A stretch of 11,110 nt of DNA, from NCBI GenBank assembly GCA_025935275.1, contig JAICVP010000048.1:1-11110 (forward strand), in the 5' to 3' direction. Both the position numbers and the translations under genes were made by a program. This stretch comes from Thermoleophilia bacterium (GTDB taxonomy: Bacteria > Actinomycetota > Thermoleophilia > Gaiellales > Gaiellaceae). The notes under the pieces are model-generated. The model saw only the letters and a program-made list of their open reading frames with translations. It was not told where the DNA came from and made no database searches. The number at the start of each line of letters is the position of its first letter. Position 1 is the stretch's first letter. Below are positions 7,082 to 11,110 of the stretch, one piece after another.

Positions 7082-7773
7082 GCGTTCCTTTCTTCTCCTA
7101 GATGAATGCCACATTCCAGCTTGTCGGACCCGGCCCAGCGGCCAGCCCGCTCCTCCTCGTCGGGTCGCGTCGGCCGAGTGCAGGGCATGCACCCGATCGA
7201 GCGATAACCGTCGTCGTGGAGGGGGTTGTACGGAATGTCGTTCGCCATGATGTACGCCCAGACGTCCGCCTCGCTCCAGTCGGCCAGCGGCTGGATCTTC
7301 CAGACGCCGTACCGCTCGGAGCGCTCGACCTTCCGGGCGTTCGCCCGCGAGGGCGACTGGTCGCGCCGGATGCCTGAGACCCAGGCATCGTACGGGTGCA
7401 GCGTCTCGATCAGCGGCTCAACCTTCCGGATGTGGCAGCAGCGGTCGGGATTGGACTCCCAGAGATTCGGCCCCTCGCGCCTGTGCTGCTCGGCGATCGT
7501 GATGATCTCGGGCTGGATCAGCGAGAGCCCGTAGCGCGCCACGAGGCGCTCGCGCGTCTCGTAGGTCTCCTTGAAGAAGAGGTGCGTGTCGAGCTCGACC
7601 ACGTCAACGTCGAGCTCGAGCTCGGAGGCCATGTGGACGAGGACCGATGACTGCTTCTGCCAGGAGCAGCTGAGGCAGAGCTTGTCGCCGAACTCCTCCG
7701 CCGCCCAGACGAGCAGGTCCTCGGCGGGCAGCGCCTCGATCTCGGCGTCAGTCCGTGAGAGCTGCGTGCTCAC
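7078..7773 (-). CDS. cysH: CysH-family reductase, [4Fe-4S] adenylylsulfate (APS) reductase type
   Basis: Predicted 231-residue enzyme that reduces APS to sulfite and AMP with thioredoxin or a similar donor. The nucleotide-binding segment around 33-45 (CLSCSWQKQSSVL) occupies the place of the PP-loop. Cys112-Cys113 (DRCCHIRK) and Cys195-x2-Cys198 (GCMPC) are the four iron-sulfur ligands that mark APS reductases and the Bacillus-type dual enzymes; E. coli-type PAPS reductases lack them. The ECGIH motif at 220-224 carries the catalytic cysteine. The GTG at 7773 follows AAGGAG (7784-7789) by 10 bases and overlaps the end of comA by 26 bases; the stop overlaps the cysC start. No sulfite reductase gene is next to it, whereas a sulfite-consuming ComA is directly upstream in the operon. 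Activity on PAPS as well as APS cannot be excluded. Confidence 0.92.
   Translation of the reverse strand: MSTQLSRTDAEIEALPAEDLLVWAAEEFGDKLCLSCSWQKQSSVLVHMASELELDVDVVELDTHLFFKETYETRERLVARYGLSLIQPEIITIAEQHRREGPNLWESNPDRCCHIRKVEPLIETLHPYDAWVSGIRRDQSPSRANARKVERSERYGVWKIQPLADWSEADVWAYIMANDIPYNPLHDDGYRSIGCMPCTRPTRPDEEERAGRWAGSDKLECGIHLGEERNA
7086..7091 (-). promoter_or_regulatory. Ribosome binding site of cysC
   Basis: AAAGGA on the - strand sits 4 bases before the ATG at 7081, inside the last codons of cysH. It supports the short start and translational coupling. Confidence 0.6.
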
Positions 7774-8536
7774 TGAGCAATAGCTCCTTCAGGGTGTCGG
7801 ATCTGAGCCCGAGGCGAAGCGTCTCCAGCGGGATCACTTCCTGGGGCGGAATGTTCCCCAGGTTGACGTCGGGCCCGTACTTCTGGATGAACCACGCCTG
7901 CGAGCGTGTGGTCGGCGCCTCGAAGACGATGTCGGAGAGGTCGAGCTCGTGGACGATCTCGTCGATCAGGCCCGTGCGCATGTCGCCGGTCGAACGGAAG
8001 ATCCCGGCCGTCCCGCCCTCGCGGGCCTCGGTGATCACCTTCCAAGCGCCGGCCTCGAGGTCTTCCTTCAGCCATTGCACCCACTGGTAGGGGGCGAAGA
8101 CGACCTCGGAATCCTTGGAGCCGACCTCCGACATGACGGTGAAGTCCTGGGCAAGTTCGGAGATGAGCTCGAGCTTGCGCTCGCGAGGGATGTCGATCGT
8201 CCCGTCGGAGATCTCGACGTGCGAGAGGCGGTTCTCCTCGAGCCAGCGGCGGTACTCGTCGAGCTTCCCGCGCGCGACGACCGCCTCGAAGAGGGTTCCG
8301 CCGCAGACGACAGGGGTGTCGAAGGAGCGGTAGAGGGCGATCTTCTTCTCGAGGTTCCGGGTCACGTACGACGTGCCCCAGCCGAGCTTGACGATGTCGA
8401 CGTAGTCGCCGGCAGTGTCGAAGAGCCCCTCGATCTCGCGCAGGTTCAGGCCCTTGTCGATCACGTGCGTGAGGCCCTTGGTGCGCGGCTTCGGGGGGCG
8501 GGCGGGCAGGTCGAGAAAGCCGTTAAAGCCGGGCAT
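7748..8536 (-). CDS. comA: Phosphosulfolactate synthase (ComA family)
   Basis: Predicted 262-residue TIM-barrel enzyme that adds sulfite to phosphoenolpyruvate, giving (2R)-O-phospho-3-sulfolactate. The family signature is clear: KGLTHVIDKGLNL at 20-32, TAGDYVDIVKLGWGTS at 41-56, VCGGTLFE at 77-84, EISDGTIDIP at 108-117, SEVGSK at 136-141, and the end block VNLGNIPPQEVIPLETLRLG at 224-243. Length matches archaeal ComA and Bacillus YitD. In methanogens it opens coenzyme M synthesis; in Bacillus it serves sulfolactate formation; in most actinobacteria the end product is not known. The ATG at 8536 follows GGAGGA (8542-8547) by 5 bases and overlaps the hydratase beta subunit gene by 14 bases. No ComB phosphatase or later CoM gene lies in the window. 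Its place directly before cysH suggests that sulfite from APS is handed to it. Confidence 0.93.
   Translation of the reverse strand: MPGFNGFLDLPARPPKPRTKGLTHVIDKGLNLREIEGLFDTAGDYVDIVKLGWGTSYVTRNLEKKIALYRSFDTPVVCGGTLFEAVVARGKLDEYRRWLEENRLSHVEISDGTIDIPRERKLELISELAQDFTVMSEVGSKDSEVVFAPYQWVQWLKEDLEAGAWKVITEAREGGTAGIFRSTGDMRTGLIDEIVHELDLSDIVFEAPTTRSQAWFIQKYGPDVNLGNIPPQEVIPLETLRLGLRSDTLKELLLSEHAALTD
7784..7789 (-). promoter_or_regulatory. Ribosome binding site of cysH
   Basis: AAGGAG on the - strand lies 10 bases before the GTG at 7773, inside the comA coding region. It supports the 26-base overlap between the two genes as real. Confidence 0.55.
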
Positions 8537-9107
8537 ACAAGTCCTCCAATCGCTTCTTGGCAGCCTCCTGCACGTCGTGGAAGAGCGACGTGCCGTGGGC
8601 GTCGATGCCGACCGTGAGCGGGCCGAAATCCTTGACGCGGAACTTCCAGAGGCACTCGGGCATGAGCTCTTCCCACGCAACCTCTTCGATCTCTTCGATC
8701 TGCGTCGTCTCGAGCGCGGCCGCGCCGCCGACGATCGCGAAATAGACCATCCCGTAGCGCTTCATGGGCTCGATCGCCTCGTCGGGGAGACCGCCCTTCC
8801 CGCAGATCGCGCGCACGCCGTAGTCGCGTCCGAGCGGCTCTGTGAAGCGCACCATCCGCGCGCTCGTCGTCGTACCGATGGAGACCGGCGCGTACTTGCC
8901 GGGCCCGATCTTGCGCACGCCGGGGGCGGTGTGAAGGAGAAAGGCGCCGCTGAAATCCATCGGCGGCTCGACCCCCTGGTCGAAGATGCGGATCTGGGTG
9001 CGGTCGCGGATGCCGATGATGTGGCCGTCTACGTGCACCGAGTCGCCGGCGCGGAGCGAGCGGATCGTCTCCTCGTCGGCGGGGAAGGTGATCTTTCGAT
9101 CCGCCAT
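8523..9107 (-). CDS. Class I fumarase / L(+)-tartrate dehydratase-type hydratase, beta subunit
   Basis: Predicted 194-residue partner of the alpha subunit just upstream, corresponding to the C-terminal (Fumerase_C) part of one-chain class I fumarases and to TtdB. Visible blocks are IGIRDRTQIR (31-40), PVSIGTTTSARM (74-85), CGKGG (102-106), FAIVGGAAALETTQIEEIEE (123-142) and FGPLTVGIDAHGTSLF (161-176), in the order known for the family. It supplies substrate-binding residues to the shared active site. Compared with the usual family patterns RDxxHxR, GPTT and RMD/RME, this protein has RDRTQIR, GTTT and RMV, so the substrate may not be plain malate/fumarate. The ATG shares one base with the alpha stop (TGATG) and is preceded by GGGAGG at 9112-9117. 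The stop overlaps comA. The exact substrate (malate, tartrate or another 2-hydroxy acid) is open. Confidence 0.9.
   Translation of the reverse strand: MADRKITFPADEETIRSLRAGDSVHVDGHIIGIRDRTQIRIFDQGVEPPMDFSGAFLLHTAPGVRKIGPGKYAPVSIGTTTSARMVRFTEPLGRDYGVRAICGKGGLPDEAIEPMKRYGMVYFAIVGGAAALETTQIEEIEEVAWEELMPECLWKFRVKDFGPLTVGIDAHGTSLFHDVQEAAKKRLEDLYARL
8542..8547 (-). promoter_or_regulatory. Ribosome binding site of comA
   Basis: GGAGGA on the - strand, 5 bases before the ATG at 8536, lies inside the 3' end of the hydratase beta gene. It decides the start against the longer frame reaching 8680. Confidence 0.75.
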
Positions 9108-10003
9108 CAGGCCTCCCGGTCGAAGTCGACGGTTCCGTCCGCGGCAATGTGCGCCGAGGCGCGCCGCGCGGCCCAGCACTGGTAGTTGACGGCGACCGGG
9201 TTCAGGGTCATGTGCGTGTCCGCGTGCTCGATGTGGCACTGGAGGACGGTGACGTCGCCGCCGAGGCCCATCGGCCCGATGCCGGTCTCGTTCAGGAGCC
9301 CGTAGAGCTCCTCCTCGAGCTTCGCCACCTCTGGATCGGGGTTGCGGGTGCCGACCGGGCGGGCGATGGCCTCTTTGGCGAGATGCATGGCGTAGTCCGC
9401 GGAGCCGCCGATACCGACTCCGACGATCCCCGGCGGGCACGGCTTGCCGCCCGCGTTGACGATCGAGTCGAGAACGAAGCGCTTGATCCCCGCGACGCCG
9501 TCGGCCGGGACGCACATCTTCAGAAAGCTCATGTTCTCGGAGCCCGACCCCTTCGGCACGCATTTGACGTCGAGCCCGTCCCAGTCGGGGACGAAGTCCC
9601 AGTGGACGATGGGCACGCGGTAGCCGACGTTCTGGCCCGTGTTCTCGCGGGTCAGCGTGTGCACGGTGTTCGAACGCAGCGGATGCTCGACCGTCGCGCG
9701 CTCGGTGCCGTCGTAGAGGGCCTCGTAGATCCGGGCCGGGTGCAGCGGGAAATGCTCGCCGACGCGGCAGTAGTAGACCGCGATGCCCGTGTCCTGGCAG
9801 ACCAGCGTGGTGCGGTCGTCCGCGATCGCGACGTTGCGGATGATCGTGTCGAGCACACGCTGGCCCGGAACCGACGTCTCGCGCTCGCGGGCGTCGCGGA
9901 TGGCGTCGCGAAGATCCTGCGGGATGTCCTTCAGCGCCCAGACATAGAGATGCGCGGCCGCGTCCTCGACGGCCTTCTGGATGTCGGTCGCGACCGTGCT
10001 CAC
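9107..10003 (-). CDS. Class I fumarase / L(+)-tartrate dehydratase-type hydratase, alpha subunit ([4Fe-4S])
   Basis: Predicted 298-residue alpha subunit of a two-subunit, oxygen-sensitive [4Fe-4S] hydratase that adds or removes water on a 2-hydroxy acid/enoate pair such as malate/fumarate. Likely cluster ligands are Cys69 (VCQDTG), Cys189 (KPCPPG) and Cys276 (NYQCW), with spacing like that of the TtdA family. Other family blocks are RSNTVHTL (110-117), PKGSGSENMS (150-159), GVGIGGSAD (195-203) and LAKEAIARPVGTRNPD (208-223). Length fits TtdA-like subunits; the beta part is a separate gene directly after it. The GTG at 10003 overlaps the flavoprotein stop (GTGA) and follows GGAGAAGG (10011-10018) by 7 bases, so the extra 18 codons upstream are left out. 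The operon context (flavoprotein, ComA, sulfate activation) suggests the substrate might be sulfolactate-like, which is inference; ordinary fumarase is the default reading. Confidence 0.92.
   Translation of the reverse strand: MSTVATDIQKAVEDAAAHLYVWALKDIPQDLRDAIRDARERETSVPGQRVLDTIIRNVAIADDRTTLVCQDTGIAVYYCRVGEHFPLHPARIYEALYDGTERATVEHPLRSNTVHTLTRENTGQNVGYRVPIVHWDFVPDWDGLDVKCVPKGSGSENMSFLKMCVPADGVAGIKRFVLDSIVNAGGKPCPPGIVGVGIGGSADYAMHLAKEAIARPVGTRNPDPEVAKLEEELYGLLNETGIGPMGLGGDVTVLQCHIEHADTHMTLNPVAVNYQCWAARRASAHIAADGTVDFDREA
9112..9117 (-). promoter_or_regulatory. Ribosome binding site of the hydratase beta gene
   Basis: GGGAGG on the - strand ends 4 bases before the ATG at 9107 and lies inside the last alpha codons. 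It supports the short start at the TGATG junction. Confidence 0.6.
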
Positions 10004-11110
10004 GCGGCCGCCTTCTCCGCCGCGGCCTTGCCCGCACGGCGCCCGAAGACGCAGCACTCGAGGAGCGAGTTTCCCATCATCCGGTTCCGCCCGTGCGTGC
10101 CGCCCGCGATCTCGCCACAGGCGAAGAGCCCCTCGACGGTCGTCTCGCCGTGCTCGTCGATGACGAGCCCGCCGTTCTGGTAGTGGAGGACCGGATAGGT
10201 GAACAGCGGCTCGCGCAACGGATCGATGCCGCCCGCCCGGTAGCGCCTCAGCATGTAGGGGAGCGAGACTTCGGCGTCCGCCTCCGCGATGCGCGTCGTG
10301 TCGAGCCAGACCGCCGGCCGCCCGTCGGGCGTCTCGACTCCGCCCCCCTTCGCGACCTCCTCGACGATCGCCTGCGAGACCTCGTCCCGGGGCCCGAGCG
10401 AGTCCGTGAACTCCTCCCGGTCGGCGTTCAGGAGCACGGCGCCGTAGGCGCGCGTCGTCTCGGGGATGGAATAGCCCTGCATGTTCTCAGGCCACGCGCC
10501 GCCGTTGGGGTGGTACTGAAGGGCGTCGAGGTCGCGGGACTCGGCGCCCAGGTCGAGCGCGATCCGGGTCACCTCGCCGGTCGCGCCGGGATGGTTCGTG
10601 GAGAGCTCGCCGCGCTCCTCGGCCTCGCGGAAGCAGCGTCCGCCGGCAGCCAGCACGACGGCGCCCGCCTCGATGACGTGCTCGCCGCAGCGAGCGCGCC
10701 ACCCCGAGCTGGTGGGCTCGAGCTCGGTGAGCGGCGAATGGGGAAAGGTTTCGGCGGTCGAGCCCTCGATCGCCTTCCGCAGCGCCTTCGTGATCGCGTG
10801 GCCGGTGCGGTCGCCGACCTGGAGGAGGCGCTTGCGGCTCGCACCGCCACAGCGGGCGATCCGGTAGCCGCCGTTCTCGCGCGTGAACTCCACGCCGGTC
10901 TCCTCGAGCCACTGGATGGTCTCAGGCGCTTCGGAGGTGAGGATCTCGACGAGGCGCATGTCGGCGGTCTCGTGGGAGCTCTTCCAGACGTCCTCCGCAT
11001 GGGTCTCCGGCGAATCGTCGTCGCCGACGGCCGCCTGGATGCCGCCCTGGGCCTTCGCGGAGTTGCAGGATTGGAGCGCCGCCTTCGTCGCGACCGCCAC
11101 GCGCGCGCCG
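10000..11110 (-). CDS. Fumarate-reductase/succinate-dehydrogenase-like FAD flavoprotein (partial, N-terminus outside window)
   Basis: About 369 residues are visible; the GxGxxG Rossmann start lies beyond the right edge (the open frame continues as GAR-VAVATK at the border, so the apparent GTG at 11100 is not the start). Counting from 11100, the FAD-binding end is LFACGEIAGGTHGRNRMMGN (325-344). Catalytic positions of the FrdA/SdhA/NadB family are present: His197 in QYHPNGG, Glu214 and Arg217 in IPETTRAYG, Arg238 in LGPRDEVSQ (the proton-shuttle arginine), His306 in LHYQNGG and Arg340 in GRNRMMGNS. Departures: Pro replaces the Thr usual before Glu214, and Gln-Asn replaces Thr-Met in HYTMGG. 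The histidine that binds FAD covalently in SdhA/FrdA is replaced (SCNSAKAQGG, 11-20), so FAD is probably non-covalent. The protein ends just after the FAD domain, without the C-terminal helical domain of FrdA or NadB, recalling soluble Fcc3-like reductases. It likely reduces an enoate, but substrate and electron donor are unknown. Confidence 0.85.
   Translation of the reverse strand, partial: GARVAVATKAALQSCNSAKAQGGIQAAVGDDDSPETHAEDVWKSSHETADMRLVEILTSEAPETIQWLEETGVEFTRENGGYRIARCGGASRKRLLQVGDRTGHAITKALRKAIEGSTAETFPHSPLTELEPTSSGWRARCGEHVIEAGAVVLAAGGRCFREAEERGELSTNHPGATGEVTRIALDLGAESRDLDALQYHPNGGAWPENMQGYSIPETTRAYGAVLLNADREEFTDSLGPRDEVSQAIVEEVAKGGGVETPDGRPAVWLDTTRIAEADAEVSLPYMLRRYRAGGIDPLREPLFTYPVLHYQNGGLVIDEHGETTVEGLFACGEIAGGTHGRNRMMGNSLLECCVFGRRAGKAAAEKAAA
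10011..10018 (-). promoter_or_regulatory. Ribosome binding site of the hydratase alpha gene
   Basis: GGAGAAGG on the - strand, 7 bases before the GTG at 10003, lies within the last flavoprotein codons and supports that start. Confidence 0.6.

Noticed and set aside
7748..8536. Reading comA as evidence of a complete coenzyme M pathway
   Set aside because: No ComB, ComC, ComDE or Xanthobacter-type later genes are in the window; only the first step is supported.
9149..10183. A 344-codon + strand open frame opposite the hydratase alpha gene
   Set aside because: It is the antisense of a gene with intact iron-sulfur and catalytic motifs, and it shows no motif of its own.
10000..11110. Assignment of the flavoprotein as L-aspartate oxidase (NadB)
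   Set aside because: Non-covalent FAD would fit, but the C-terminal helical domain is missing, the HYTCGG and TEAVRGEG patterns are not matched, and no nadA or nadC is adjacent. A fumarate-reductase-like label is safer.
1..11110. CRISPR arrays, insertion sequences, tRNA or rRNA genes, attachment sites
   Set aside because: No regularly spaced repeats, transposase motifs, terminal inverted repeats or RNA gene signatures were seen on either strand by reading; coding sequence fills nearly the whole window.

Overview
The window is about 11.1 kb of very GC-rich, gene-dense bacterial DNA. Codon third positions are almost all G or C, half of the complete genes start with GTG, and neighbouring genes overlap by 1 to 26 bases. 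This suggests a high-GC actinobacterium, possibly of the Thermoleophilia type, but that placement is inferred from style and protein flavour only. No RNA gene, mobile element, CRISPR array or long non-coding stretch was seen. The largest gap between genes is 118 bases.

Left part (1-4691), sulfated-glycan module: the tail of an unidentified gene (+), a PAPS-dependent sulfotransferase (-), then a divergent pair of + strand genes. The first encodes one polypeptide that joins an N-terminal sulfotransferase to a C-terminal GT-A glycosyltransferase. The second encodes a polytopic O-antigen ligase/polymerase-like (Wzy_C) membrane protein. Together they look like enzymes that build, sulfate and polymerise or attach a surface glycan.

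Right part (4688-11110), a single tightly coupled - strand operon read from the right edge leftwards: a soluble fumarate-reductase-like flavoprotein (N-terminus beyond the window), the two subunits of a class I [4Fe-4S] fumarase / L-tartrate dehydratase-type hydratase, phosphosulfolactate synthase (ComA), an [4Fe-4S] APS reductase-type CysH, APS kinase (CysC), ATP sulfurylase (Sat), and an exported FlgD-Ig-like protein. Starts and stops overlap or lie within 19 bases throughout.

How they may work together: Sat makes APS. CysC turns APS into PAPS, the donor for the two sulfotransferases on the left. CysH reduces APS to sulfite, and ComA joins sulfite to phosphoenolpyruvate, giving phosphosulfolactate. 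No sulfite reductase is present here. Sulfolactate is the sulfonate analogue of malate, so the neighbouring hydratase and fumarate-reductase-like flavoprotein, both with altered residues near their active-site motifs, could form a sulfolactate to sulfoacrylate to sulfopropionate branch. That pathway is a hypothesis; the enzyme families and the operon layout are read from the sequence.
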